Numbered from the stretch's first letter, positions 7,385 to 16,230 are shown. The stretch is DNA of 34,653 nucleotides from Synechococcus sp. AG-670-F04 (GCA_003211515.1 QCSN01000019.1:1-34653); one strand, 5' to 3'. Made by a program: numbers and translations. Notes: generated from the letters alone by a model not told the origin.

Positions 7385-10300
7385 TCATCCGTTGATGCAG
7401 GCGCTGGTTTCGGTGGGGGGGGGGAGTGATGCGCCGGGCTGTGCCGGAGCTGGTTTGGGTGCACCAGGCTGTTGTGGACCATCAGGCTGTTGTGGTCCAC
7501 CAGTCTTTTGTGGACCGCCAGGCTGTTGTTGACCGCCAGGCTGTTGTGGAACATCCGTGATGGTTGATGGCTTGTTGCCGTCTGGTCCTTGCACAGGGCC
7601 ATCGCCAAGATCTGCGGGTTGCTCCGGTTTATCCCCTTGCTCGGGTTTATCGCCTTGTCCGGACTTGTCGTTGGCCGGATCGCCTTGATTTCCCTGATCG
7701 CCTTGTCCGCCTTCACCGCCTGAGGGTTTGTCGAGGTCTTTATCTCCTTTGTCGCCTTTGCTGCCCTTGCCGCCTTTTGCTCCGGAGGGTTTGTCATCGT
7801 TTTTATCTCCTTTGCCACCCTTGCCGCCGCCGCCACCTTCTCCGACACCGCCTTCTACGACACCACCGTTGTTGTCATCACTTTGTACTGGCTTAGGCCC
7901 TGAAGGTTGCGTTGGTTTTGGAGCAACGGGTTGCCCTGGCCCAGGCTTTGCAGGAGTTGGTTTGGGTGTTGTGGGGACTGATGCGCCTGGTTGAGGAGTA
8001 CCGGGTTTGGGTGTACCAGGCTGTTGTGGACTTCCGGGTTTTGGAGCATTGGGTAGCCCAGCGCCAGGCTGTGCAGGCGCTGGTTTCGGTGTGGGCGTCG
8101 GATCCGGCGTGGGAGAGGGATCGGGAGTCGGTGCCGGATCTGGCGACGGAGCCGGAGCTGGTGTTGGGCAAATATTGGAGCTGGCACCGGACGCACAGGT
8201 CGCCGTCGCAGGCGCCTCACCCGTCACCGTCAACGTGCCGGCACTGACAGCGGTTGGACCTGAATACGTGTTGATCCCAGAAAGCGTGAGCGTTCCGGAG
8301 CCTGTCTTGGTCAGCGCACCGGAGCCACTGATGGCACGACTGACATTGATCGCAAGACCAGGATCAACCTCAAAGACACCACCACCGCTGTTTAGAACAA
8401 AAGCAGTTCCCGAAGGGATTGAAGCCGCTGCTGAAAAGCGGAGCGTACCGCCATCAAAATTCAATGCACTTGTGGTGCCGAGAGCTCCTGTGTTCGACAA
8501 TTGCAACGTTCCAGTATTGATATTTGTGGCTCCTGAGTAAGAATTCGTCGCCGTGAGATTGAGAATTCCAGCACCTTCCTTAGTCAACGATCCTGTACCA
8601 AGATTCAAAACACCGACCGACGAATTGCCCGCAACATCAAGCGTTAAATTTTTCGTCGACGTCAAATTTCCAGTAAAACTAAGCGCATCTGAGCCCGATA
8701 TAAAAATCGTCGGAGCAGTCAAAGAAATCGGCGAAGTCGATGCAATTCCATTGGTGTTTGCATCACCAATCGTTAAGAGTGAGTGTGTGTTATCAATCTC
8801 TGTAAGGCCTTCAATTTCCAAATCGGCCCCAGAACTGGTTCCCAATCCAATACTCTTCCCCGCCGTAAAAGGCTTGATAACGATTGAGCCAACACCCTCC
8901 ACATGCTTCTTGAACGAAATCTTGCGATCGGCTTGAAAAGTTGTGTTAACAGAAGATGCCCCTTCAATCGGAGTCACTCCTTGAACGGCAGTCGCATTTT
9001 TACGGCGACCTAAAAACGTCTCTGATCGAACCGATATCTTCGAATTCGCTGTATCCCGCTTGCTCACCAGGAGAATCTCTCCTCCGTTCGATATAAATTG
9101 ATACTCCTGGAAGCCATTCGTATCTGTGCCCGAGAGAGCAATGCCAGGTGTATCTCCTGACGTTTGTGATGATGAACCCTCCAACGTGATCCCACCGCCG
9201 CTGTTGGCAGTGCTCTGCAATAAAACTGTTCCTGCTGGTGAAGAATCACCGGTACCATCACCCAACCAGACGCCACGATTATTCACCGACGTACCAACAA
9301 TTTGAATTGCAGGCGTGGACGTACTCCCGCTCGTAATTGCCACGTCTGGGTAGTAATCAAGATTGCCAAAGCGCAAGCCAACGCCACCACCTGCGGCAAC
9401 CTGATCACCTTCGATCTGAATTGACCCTGAACCCGCATCAATCACCACAGCCCGCTGCGAGCCAAAACCATCGGCTTGGGTGCTGGCCACACCCGAACGT
9501 CCGCTGATAATCACATCACCGCCACCGGAATTGATCGTGATGCGTGCACCCGTTTGATCACGCACGCTGCCCAAACTGACACCGGACTGCAGCGGGTCTC
9601 CAGCAAAGACCGATCCTGCTGACCGGACAACATCACCGACATACGCGTATCCATCGGGATAACCATCAGAGTTCGTATCAAGCCCTCCTGCCAAAACAAT
9701 CTTGCCACCCTCCGAAGTCAACGAGGACCCTGGATTCAAACGAATGAAGTGCTGACCCGATCCAGACTGTTTATTGCCTGTATTCGACCAAAGCACAATA
9801 TCGCCACCATTCGTTTCAATCGATTTCTCTTGATCAAGAATAATTTGACCCGCAGCCTTGGCCACCACATTCAAAGCGCTACCCGTCGAAGAAATCGCTG
9901 CATTGAGAACAACATCATTATCCGCCTCAAACGTCAATGTCACTGGAGGGCCAGTTGTCTTGCTGATAGGCGAAGCCAGTGTGATATTCCCTGGATCACC
10001 GCTGTCAGTTGACGAACCAAGCGAAGAATTCTGAACCGCAGTACTAATCGTGACATTCGTCCCACTATCTAAGCTACTCGAGATCGTACCCGCCGGGGCA
10101 GAAGTGATGTCATAATTAAAAGGATCTTGTAGCCACAAACCAGCGTCTCCATTCAACGCCGACGCATCAATCTTCAGGTTCGGAGCGAGCAACAATGTCG
10201 CCCCTGAGGTCTCAATTCGGCCACCATCACCCCCTTCTCGCCCCCCTTTTGCAAAGAACGTACCAGCTACATCCGTGATGGAATCGACAGCAGAAATATC

Positions 10301-11236
10301 ACTCCAAACCACAATCTCGCCGCCATCACCACGCAGTGTTGCCGACGCATCGATCAAGGCACCCGCCGCCACACTGGTCGTCGTCGCCTGACGCACAGAC
10401 GCATCACTGTTCTGCCAGCTGCCACCGATCTGAATCAGCCCGCCACCTTCGCGACCTCGCGCCAACAACTGCGATCGGCCATCCACATCAATGGCGTCTC
10501 CGCTGAGCGTCATCCGGCCAGCGTCTCCTTGAGCGGAGCTCACCGACAGGCTGCTGTTGCGCACATCCACACGGCCCCCAGGAGCATCCAGCAGCAGCTC
10601 CTGATCGATACTGATCTCAATTCCGTCCAGTTGAATTCCAGGAATTGAGCCACCGTCCCGCTGAATTGATCCCTGAACGGCGCCCTGAAATCCATCCGCA
10701 CCAGGCCTTGGATCATCCCCGAATTGCTTCAACTGAACCGCTGAACTATTGAAGGCATCAAACACACCATCGCCCAGCCGAAGCATTCGTGCCGTACTGA
10801 GATTCAGCCGGGGAATATTGACAAAACCTGCACCACGGCCCAAATGAATACCACCGGGAGACAACCAAAAGAGGTTGGCTTTCGATGACATTTTGATCAT
10901 CTTATTAATAAATGTACCGCGGGGCGATGTCACGCCAACGATCACATTCTTGGAATTGCCAACATCAAATTTGACCGAGCGAATCTTGCCACGTGTATCA
11001 AAACGGCCGAACCGATGAAATTGATTGCGGCCTGATTTTGTACCACCACTGACGCGGCACACACCAGAGCGGCAACGGCCACCCCGCTTGCCATTCACCA
11101 AGGTGCCCAGCCCTTTGCGTCCATTCGTTGCGCGAACATCAGCGCTTGCGTCCAACGGCACGATCAGGCCGAAACCAAACAATGTCGTTGCCCATACAAG
11201 AGCAACAACGCCAGGCCTGGACACAGCCGCAGACAC
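7385..11236 (-). CDS. Large two-partner-secretion exoprotein (TpsA/filamentous haemagglutinin type), main frame
   Basis: 1283 residues in the given frame. A GTG start at 11236 follows an in-frame stop closely and gives a signal peptide (about 1-32, ending LDASA). A TPS/haemagglutination-activity domain spans roughly 60-330, with ANLFWLSPGGIHLG-type motif at 120-133. Beta-helix-like Gly/Asn/Ser-rich sequence follows, including a Ca-site-like DTNSDGYPDG near residue 525. Two passenger-type repeats (NSYSGATNINTGTL and NTYSGPTAVSAGTL) lie near 885-1000. A Pro-rich stalk (about 1015-1120), a collagen-like G-X-Y stretch (about 1125-1215, e.g. GKGSKGDKGDKD) and hexapeptide repeats precede the C10 tract. 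After the tract only TETSACING remains before the stop. It should be exported through the divergent TpsB and act at the cell surface, perhaps in adhesion; the ligand is unknown. Confidence 0.88.
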   Translation of the reverse strand: MSAAVSRPGVVALVWATTLFGFGLIVPLDASADVRATNGRKGLGTLVNGKRGGRCRSGVCRVSGGTKSGRNQFHRFGRFDTRGKIRSVKFDVGNSKNVIVGVTSPRGTFINKMIKMSSKANLFWLSPGGIHLGRGAGFVNIPRLNLSTARMLRLGDGVFDAFNSSAVQLKQFGDDPRPGADGFQGAVQGSIQRDGGSIPGIQLDGIEISIDQELLLDAPGGRVDVRNSSLSVSSAQGDAGRMTLSGDAIDVDGRSQLLARGREGGGLIQIGGSWQNSDASVRQATTTSVAAGALIDASATLRGDGGEIVVWSDISAVDSITDVAGTFFAKGGREGGDGGRIETSGATLLLAPNLKIDASALNGDAGLWLQDPFNYDITSAPAGTISSSLDSGTNVTISTAVQNSSLGSSTDSGDPGNITLASPISKTTGPPVTLTFEADNDVVLNAAISSTGSALNVVAKAAGQIILDQEKSIETNGGDIVLWSNTGNKQSGSGQHFIRLNPGSSLTSEGGKIVLAGGLDTNSDGYPDGYAYVGDVVRSAGSVFAGDPLQSGVSLGSVRDQTGARITINSGGGDVIISGRSGVASTQADGFGSQRAVVIDAGSGSIQIEGDQVAAGGGVGLRFGNLDYYPDVAITSGSTSTPAIQIVGTSVNNRGVWLGDGTGDSSPAGTVLLQSTANSGGGITLEGSSSQTSGDTPGIALSGTDTNGFQEYQFISNGGEILLVSKRDTANSKISVRSETFLGRRKNATAVQGVTPIEGASSVNTTFQADRKISFKKHVEGVGSIVIKPFTAGKSIGLGTSSGADLEIEGLTEIDNTHSLLTIGDANTNGIASTSPISLTAPTIFISGSDALSFTGNLTSTKNLTLDVAGNSSVGVLNLGTGSLTKEGAGILNLTATNSYSGATNINTGTLQLSNTGALGTTSALNFDGGTLRFSAAASIPSGTAFVLNSGGGVFEVDPGLAINVSRAISGSGALTKTGSGTLTLSGINTYSGPTAVSAGTLTVTGEAPATATCASGASSNICPTPAPAPSPDPAPTPDPSPTPDPTPTPKPAPAQPGAGLPNAPKPGSPQQPGTPKPGTPQPGASVPTTPKPTPAKPGPGQPVAPKPTQPSGPKPVQSDDNNGGVVEGGVGEGGGGGKGGKGDKNDDKPSGAKGGKGSKGDKGDKDLDKPSGGEGGQGDQGNQGDPANDKSGQGDKPEQGDKPEQPADLGDGPVQGPDGNKPSTITDVPQQPGGQQQPGGPQKTGGPQQPDGPQQPGAPKPAPAQPGASLPPPTETSACING
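7415..7424. repeat. Homopolymeric G10 (C10 on the coding strand) tract in tpsA
   Basis: Ten consecutive G occur at 7415-7424, preceded by T and followed by A. On the coding strand the ten C lie within a Pro-coding stretch. With ten C the main TpsA frame reads into a stop at 7385. With nine (or twelve) it reads into the long C-terminal frame ending at 6619. Mononucleotide tracts of this kind are a known cause of phase variation in bacterial surface proteins, and also of sequencing or assembly error. Confidence 0.9.
7460..7549. repeat. Five imperfect 18-bp tandem repeats coding PQQPGG-like hexapeptides
   Basis: Five contiguous 18-bp units encode, in protein order, PQQPGG, QQQPGG, PQKTGG, PQQPDG and PQQPGA near residues 1230-1259 of TpsA. 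They lie just before the C10 tract. The Gly/Pro/Gln-rich sequence probably forms a flexible linker or stalk and can change length in frame. Confidence 0.85.
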
Positions 11237-11405
11237 GCTTACTTAGGAGAAGATCCAACAAAATCGTAGTGCCGAGACACAATGGAGCAATAAGACTTTT
11301 GAGTCTTATTTTGAGAAATTTTTCGTCTTTTCCAATACTGGCTAACTACAGGGCTGGTTTTCCAGCTGAATTCACTGAGAATCATCACGACAGAGTGATG
11401 CAAAC
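11237..11405. promoter_or_regulatory. Divergent tpsA/tpsB promoter region with a perfect hairpin
   Basis: Between the two GTG starts are 169 bp that must drive both genes. A perfect 9-bp inverted repeat, AATAAGACT (11289-11297) and AGTCTTATT (11302-11310), has a 4-base spacer. It may be an operator or a leader hairpin. The T-rich sequence that follows (to 11327) makes an attenuator possible for the rightward transcript. No confident -10/-35 boxes were identified, and no good Shine-Dalgarno precedes either gene. Confidence 0.5.
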
Positions 11406-13118
11406 GTGTTGTTCCTGGCCCAGCTGGTTGAACCACCCCTCCAGCCCGGTCCTGTTCGCCTGCCCAACAAACCTGCGGAGCAGCGTCGTCGATCGGATGA
11501 TCAGACGCCTGTGTTGATCCCTGAGCCCGCACCTCCTAAAGCGCCCAGCGACGACGCAATCGATCGGGATGGCGCGGAGAACACACAACCGATGCCCGGC
11601 TGGCGCCCTCCCATCCAGGGGACCATACCTTTTTCAGCTGAAGATCTGGATCTGATCCTCTCTGGCTGTGAACGACCATCACCGGTCAGCACACTGAATG
11701 CCTGTGCCTCTGCTCTGACGGCGCGTCTAATCCAGGACGGTTACATCAACAGCCGCGTGTATGTGGTGAAGACTCCCCCGCCGGGCGCCCTCGAGCTGGT
11801 GCTGGGAACCATCAGCGAATTGCGGATCAGCAGCGACGACGCGGCGTTGCAATCACGGGTGGAACAGCAACTCAACCCTCTTGTCGGGGAAGTGCTGCAC
11901 CTACCGAGCCTGGAAGAAGCCCTGCTCGAGGTGCGACGCAACGGCGTTGGGTCGATCAAGGGAAACATGGGACGTCTTGGCAGTGATCCCACCAAGGCTG
12001 TGATCAGCTTGCGGGTTACCCCTGCACCGCAATCCCCCCTCCAGGGAGATCTCGAACTGAGCAACAGCGGCAACGCAGGCAGTGGTGAATGGCGTGCAAC
12101 CACAACACTGCTGAAAAACGATCTGCTCCGTCAGGGAGATACCGGCCTGCTGTTTCTTGAGCTCGACGCTGACGGCCAGCTGGAACTCGGCACTGGTGTG
12201 ATCACCTCCACCTACAGCTGGCCCTTGAGCCGCGACTGGTCCCTGACCGGTTCCCTCGGCTACAGCTACAGACGCTTCGTTGAATTTCGCAAGCCGGCCT
12301 ACAACTTCAGCTTTCGCACACTGCAGGGATTGCTGCAACTGGACACCACCCTCAAGAGCAGTCAGTCCTTCAGTTGGAGCGCTGCGGCGGGGATTTCAGC
12401 AAACCGAACAGACAGCTTCGAATCTGGAGGCCGCCCCCAGATCCCCCTCATCGCTGGCGGCTCCGACTTCATCGAAACCGATGGACGATGGGATCCATGG
12501 ACACGCACCGGCTACCTGAAACTGTCGACAAACCTGAGTGGCATCACGGGACGAGGCTTCTGGTCAGCCAATCTCTACGCCATGCAAGGACTGGCGGGCG
12601 TCACCCCAAACGACCATCTCAGCAATCTCAACAGGCTTGGCATCGACGTTGGTACTGCGCGCGCGATCGGTGGGCTGGCCGACATCTCGTGGCCATTGGC
12701 AACCAACACAACACTGAATCTCCGCGCTGCCGGGCAAGTGGCCTTCAACCCTCTGCCCGGCAGCATGGGTTTCGTCCTCGGGAGCGACACCGGCCTGCGG
12801 GGCTTCCCCGGCAGTCTCGTCAGTGGAGACAGCGGCTGGCTGACGAGCGGCGAACTGGTTTGGAACCTCTGGGAAAACAACAACCAGAGCCTCTCGCTTG
12901 TGCCATTCATCGGCATGGGCGGCGTCCATACCGAAGTGAACCGGACCGTCTTTCGAGACACCGTTGGATCAGGCGGACTGATCGGTCGCTACCGCAATGG
13001 GCGCTGGGTGGTTGAACTCGGCTGGGTCGACAGCTTCAAAACCGATGACTCGCCCGGCATCTGGAACGACTGGATGCTGGGCAATGGCCTTTACAGCAAC
13101 CTCCGATATCGCTTCTGA
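11406..13118 (+). CDS. TpsB outer-membrane transporter (ShlB/FhaC/HecB family)
   Basis: 570 residues. POTRA-type region at about 75-200 (TIPFSAEDLDLIL and GYINSRVYVVKTPPPGALELVLG), followed by a 16-strand-type barrel. The barrel has the lid-motif equivalent GLRGFPG and ends YSNLRYRF, with the terminal Phe expected for BAM insertion. It should export the divergent TpsA after recognising its N-terminal TPS domain. The reading frame has an upstream stop at 11376, and the only usable starts are GTG 11406 or TTG 11409. They give just a short hydrophobic stretch (LFLAQLV) rather than a full signal peptide. The Pro-rich linker at about 10-60 is usual in cyanobacterial TpsB. The second CHAT gene follows 79 bp downstream on the same strand. 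Confidence 0.9.
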   Translation: MLFLAQLVEPPLQPGPVRLPNKPAEQRRRSDDQTPVLIPEPAPPKAPSDDAIDRDGAENTQPMPGWRPPIQGTIPFSAEDLDLILSGCERPSPVSTLNACASALTARLIQDGYINSRVYVVKTPPPGALELVLGTISELRISSDDAALQSRVEQQLNPLVGEVLHLPSLEEALLEVRRNGVGSIKGNMGRLGSDPTKAVISLRVTPAPQSPLQGDLELSNSGNAGSGEWRATTTLLKNDLLRQGDTGLLFLELDADGQLELGTGVITSTYSWPLSRDWSLTGSLGYSYRRFVEFRKPAYNFSFRTLQGLLQLDTTLKSSQSFSWSAAAGISANRTDSFESGGRPQIPLIAGGSDFIETDGRWDPWTRTGYLKLSTNLSGITGRGFWSANLYAMQGLAGVTPNDHLSNLNRLGIDVGTARAIGGLADISWPLATNTTLNLRAAGQVAFNPLPGSMGFVLGSDTGLRGFPGSLVSGDSGWLTSGELVWNLWENNNQSLSLVPFIGMGGVHTEVNRTVFRDTVGSGGLIGRYRNGRWVVELGWVDSFKTDDSPGIWNDWMLGNGLYSNLRYRF

Positions 13119-13197
13119 TTGCACAAAGCTGCACAATCGCAAAGAGCGCCAAATCGCTCGGTTAAAGCTATCTCTTGAAGAGAGAAACGTCCGCAAC

Positions 13198-14451
13198 ATG
13201 CATCGCGCCCTCGCAGCATTGATCATCGCGACCGTTATCAACGGGGGGATCACGCTGATCGCATCGCCCGGATACGCCCAAACATCACCAGAATTGACCA
13301 AGAAAGTGCTGCAAATGGAGCGCGACAGAGAGAAAGAATTTGAAGATTATTTCAAAGAAGATCTGGCGACGGTGAGTAAAACAGCTGATCAAACCGCCGC
13401 CGAGCTCAGCCGTCTGAGCGCTATCACCGGCACAGGCTCAGCCCTGCTTTACGTCATCCCCCGCAAAACCCATCTGCACCTGGTTCTGATCACGCCTGAT
13501 GGCACACCAATCGTCAAAGATTTCTACGAAGTGACAGATCCTCTGTTATTCGAAACAGCGCAAAGATTTCATACCAGCATTCTCCGCCTGAATCAGGCAG
13601 TCACTCAAGAAACAGGGCAACAGCTCTACGATTGGATCATCAAACCCTATGAACAAGAACTCAAGGACGCCAGGATCAATCTTCTTCTCTTCTGCTTGGG
13701 TGATGGAATCAAAGATCTGGCCTTACCCGCTCTCTCCAACAACAATAAATATCTGATCGAATCCTATGCAATGGCCAGGATTCCAGCCTTCAACCTGATC
13801 GAGACCACATACAAGCCTTTTGAATCTGGCACCCTGCTTGCCATGGGAGCAAGCACCTTCCAAGACAGCACCATTCCTCCTCTCCCAGGCGCAACTAAGG
13901 AACTCAATCTTCTTAACCAGAGCCTGAATGCGCAACGTCCAAACAACTGGACTGTGAAGCGGCTGGAAAACAACAACTTCACCCAGGGCAAAATCAATCA
14001 ACAAATTGCTTCAACGCCCTATTCCACCCTGCACATCAGCACCCATTCCCAGTTCAGGCCGGGCAAGGCGGATGCCTCCTACATCCAACTCTGGGATCAA
14101 AAACTCAAATTGAACGCTCTGAACACCATTGCCTGGAGGCAATCAGGTGCCGATCTGATCGTGCTCAGCTCCTGCCAGTCAGCCCTGGGAGACAAAGACG
14201 CTGCCAATGGTTTTGCCGGCCTCGCTCTCAAGGCAGGCATCCCATCGGCGATCGGAACGCTGTGGTCCATCAACGACAAGACCACAGCAACATTGATGAA
14301 GAACTTCTACCAAGCGCTGCCCAGCAGCTCCACGAAGGCCCAGGCATTGCAATCAGCGCAGGTGGCCGCTCTGCGGGCAACCAACGCCAACATCGCAGAG
14401 CGCACGCCCTACTACTGGGCCGGTTTCAGTTTGATCAGCACACCTTGGTAA
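13198..14451 (+). CDS. Second exported CHAT-domain protein, downstream of tpsB
   Basis: The ATG at 13198 gives 417 residues with a clear signal peptide (MHRALAALIIATVINGG to SPGYAQ); the open frame extends further upstream but overlaps tpsB. A coiled, charged segment (about 30-75) leads to the CHAT domain. His283 in LHISTHSQF and Cys326 in VLSSCQSALG form the expected dyad. GIPSAIGTLWSINDKTTA and the terminal YYWAGFSLISTPW are family-typical. It is a paralogue of the CHAT protein at 5325-6614 but clearly diverged. It lies in the tpsB transcription direction and probably in the same operon. It converges on the cyclase gene. Likely periplasmic or secreted; protease activity and substrate are inferred only from the fold and dyad. 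Confidence 0.86.
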   Translation: MHRALAALIIATVINGGITLIASPGYAQTSPELTKKVLQMERDREKEFEDYFKEDLATVSKTADQTAAELSRLSAITGTGSALLYVIPRKTHLHLVLITPDGTPIVKDFYEVTDPLLFETAQRFHTSILRLNQAVTQETGQQLYDWIIKPYEQELKDARINLLLFCLGDGIKDLALPALSNNNKYLIESYAMARIPAFNLIETTYKPFESGTLLAMGASTFQDSTIPPLPGATKELNLLNQSLNAQRPNNWTVKRLENNNFTQGKINQQIASTPYSTLHISTHSQFRPGKADASYIQLWDQKLKLNALNTIAWRQSGADLIVLSSCQSALGDKDAANGFAGLALKAGIPSAIGTLWSINDKTTATLMKNFYQALPSSSTKAQALQSAQVAALRATNANIAERTPYYWAGFSLISTPW

Positions 14452-14479
14452 AGCCCCTCAGGTCTTGTCCTCTGGGGCT
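14452..14479. terminator. Inverted repeat between convergent CHAT and cyclase genes
   Basis: AGCCCC (14452-14457) and GGGGCT (14474-14479) form a 6-bp GC-rich stem around a 16-base loop. It fills the 30-bp gap between two convergent stop codons, so a bidirectional terminator is plausible. No T run follows on either side, so the call is weak. Confidence 0.3.
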
Positions 14480-14481
14480 GC

Positions 14482-16230
14482 CTAGGGACGATTCAAACGG
14501 ATCAATCCGAACACTTCAATCGGCTCAGGCCAGCCCTTCACCTGATGCCGTCCCAAGCTTTCCACCTGCACCTCATCGCCGAGCAGGGTGCGCACAGCAT
14601 CACTCATCAGGATCGGATGTTCAGGGAAATTCCTGGTGAGCGATTCCAGCCGACTGGCGAGATTCACCGGAGCACCGATCACGGTGTATTCCAACCGATG
14701 GCTGGAGCCCAGATTGCCTGCGATCACCTCGCCCACATGGATGCCGATCCCCTGGCGCAGTGGCTCCAGCCCCTCCCTCTCCAAATCAACGTTCAAGGCT
14801 GACAGGTTGTCCTGCATCGCCAGAGCAGCCCGCACTGCAGCCAGGGCCTCCTCCCGCTCGCCCCGATGTTGGGGCACGCCGAATTCAGCCATCAATGCAT
14901 CACCAATGAATTTGTCCAGCAGGCCCTGCTCAGCCAGCACCGGCGCAGCAATCGCCTCGAAATAACGATTGAGAAGCTGAAACAGCGCTTCGGGCTCCAT
15001 CACACTGCTGCGTGCCGTGAAACCGACAAGGTCGGTGAAGAGCACAACACAGTGCGTCCGTCGGCCGCCCAGCTGGGTCCACATCTCCTGCCCGGACAGC
15101 AGCATGTCCTGCATCAACGTCGGGGAGATCCGGCTGGACAAGACCGATTTCAAAAAACGGCGCTGAACGTTTTCAACGCGGTACTGAGCGAGCGTGCGGA
15201 TCCCTCCTCCGAGTAAGGGTGCCAGAACGAGCGTTGTGCCAGGCAGCCACCAGCCCCAACTCCAAGCGGCAACGGTGACTCCCGCCGCCAAAACGATCAA
15301 AATCAAACTGTGCCGAAAGGTGATCAGGGCGACGCTGCCTGCGCCGATCCGCCAACCGCAAAGGAGCGTCCAAAGCAGCAAAAGGCCACCCAGAACCAAA
15401 GGCTCAGGCTCCCTGAAGCCTCGCCCCTCCAACAGCCCCGACATGGCAGCCACCAGCACTTCAGAACCACTAACCAGACCAAACGGGGTTTCCAGCTGAT
15501 CGCCCAGGGTCGGAGCCGTTGCTCCAAACACGACAACCTGGTTGCTCCAGAACCCATCTCCCAGATTGTCGATGTCCTGTGGCGTCACTAATGGAAGCTG
15601 GCCGGCGGGTCCAAGAAAATCAATGCCGTAGATGCCATCAGCAGCGTTGATTCCGGCGGCGAGATGGGCCAGTGGAGCTGGGTACGGCGGTGGAAAATCC
15701 GCCAGCCGTTCGCGAAGGATGCGCAGGCCTGGAATAGCCTTCACCACACCAAATTCATTAAGAACGGTATTGGACAGGCCTACAGCAACATCCGGAATCG
15801 AGGTCTGTCGGAGTTGAACCTCCTCCATCCCATCACGCTTCTGCTCCACCAGATGGGCAGTAAATACAACCCGATCGAGCCAGGGCTTGAGCCGACGCAG
15901 AAAGGCCTCGTCATCCTCGATGCCATACGGGCTGATGCCGGAATGGACGATATTGAAGACAACTCGCTGCGCCCCCAGTTCCAGCACCCTGGCCACCAAC
16001 TCCGCCTGCAAAGCGCGCGGCCATGGCCAGCGACCGAATTCAGACAGCTCCGGATCCACAGAGGCTTCATCGATCGCCAGGAGCGTCAGGGATTCGGCAA
16101 TCGGGCGTGGACCGCGCAGCTGGAACAGCAGCTGGCGGCTGAGTGAATCCAGCCCGCTGAGCCAGGGAAGCAACAGCAACGGCAGCAGGATTCCCAGCCG
16201 CCAGAGCAAGGGAATGATGATCCGGTTCAC
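14482..16230 (-). CDS. CHASE2-domain class III adenylate cyclase (first copy)
   Basis: 582 residues. An N-terminal membrane segment (about 5-25) precedes a CHASE2 extracytoplasmic sensor (about 40-265). Three transmembrane helices (about 278-345) and a C-terminal class III cyclase domain (about 390-582) follow. Catalytic residues are visible: metal-binding Asp400 (LFTDLVGFT) and Asp444 (FIGDA), Lys440, Thr516 (LEYTVIG), Asn523 and Arg527 (PVNLASRLE). Lys and Thr at the base-recognition positions match cyanobacterial adenylate rather than guanylate cyclases. The start overlaps the upstream FecR gene by 4 bases (ATGA), so the two are translationally coupled. It probably makes cAMP in response to an outside or periplasmic signal. 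Confidence 0.92.
   Translation of the reverse strand: MNRIIIPLLWRLGILLPLLLLPWLSGLDSLSRQLLFQLRGPRPIAESLTLLAIDEASVDPELSEFGRWPWPRALQAELVARVLELGAQRVVFNIVHSGISPYGIEDDEAFLRRLKPWLDRVVFTAHLVEQKRDGMEEVQLRQTSIPDVAVGLSNTVLNEFGVVKAIPGLRILRERLADFPPPYPAPLAHLAAGINAADGIYGIDFLGPAGQLPLVTPQDIDNLGDGFWSNQVVVFGATAPTLGDQLETPFGLVSGSEVLVAAMSGLLEGRGFREPEPLVLGGLLLLWTLLCGWRIGAGSVALITFRHSLILIVLAAGVTVAAWSWGWWLPGTTLVLAPLLGGGIRTLAQYRVENVQRRFLKSVLSSRISPTLMQDMLLSGQEMWTQLGGRRTHCVVLFTDLVGFTARSSVMEPEALFQLLNRYFEAIAAPVLAEQGLLDKFIGDALMAEFGVPQHRGEREEALAAVRAALAMQDNLSALNVDLEREGLEPLRQGIGIHVGEVIAGNLGSSHRLEYTVIGAPVNLASRLESLTRNFPEHPILMSDAVRTLLGDEVQVESLGRHQVKGWPEPIEVFGLIRLNRP

Larger units (their letters stand above)
6619..7425 (-). pseudogene. 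Out-of-frame C-terminal part of the TpsA exoprotein (frame switched at the C10 tract)
   Basis: From the poly-C tract to the stop at 6619, 268 codons are open in a frame one base off from the main TpsA frame. Composition continues the same protein style: Pro/Ala/Ser-rich linkers (PPPPKPAPASTDERFL, then SRPAPS and SPPP units), Thr/Ser/Asp-rich repeats and a helical end (LQKQLSTADVVKGLQQLKQQ). Two in-frame tandem repeats (60 bp x2 and 33 bp x2) keep the frame, which suggests selected coding sequence. The stop lies 4 bases before the CHAT gene, as expected for an operon. No independent start with a ribosome site is visible; ORF extension upstream to 7848 is only the shadow of the main TpsA frame. 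With nine C instead of ten it would fuse to TpsA, giving about 1538 residues. Confidence 0.75.

Noticed and set aside
6851-7549. CRISPR array
   Set aside because: The repeats are contiguous, in frame and coding, with no spacers; no cas gene is near.
7426-7848. Upstream extension of the shifted TpsA C-terminal frame as an independent gene start
   Set aside because: This part encodes low-complexity Lys/Ala/Asn sequence read out of frame from the collagen-like region. No ribosome site supports a start there.
7101-8247. Several Arg- or Pro-rich frames on both strands in the repeat region
   Set aside because: They arise from GC-biased repeats read in other frames and match no family.
11128-11517. 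A plus-strand frame crossing the tpsA/tpsB gap, possible TpsB signal peptide by frameshift
   Set aside because: Its sequence is Arg/Pro-rich with no hydrophobic core, so it does not supply the missing signal.
12374-13015. A 213-codon plus-strand frame inside tpsB
   Set aside because: It is an out-of-frame shadow rich in Arg/His/Pro; the tpsB frame has clear barrel motifs.
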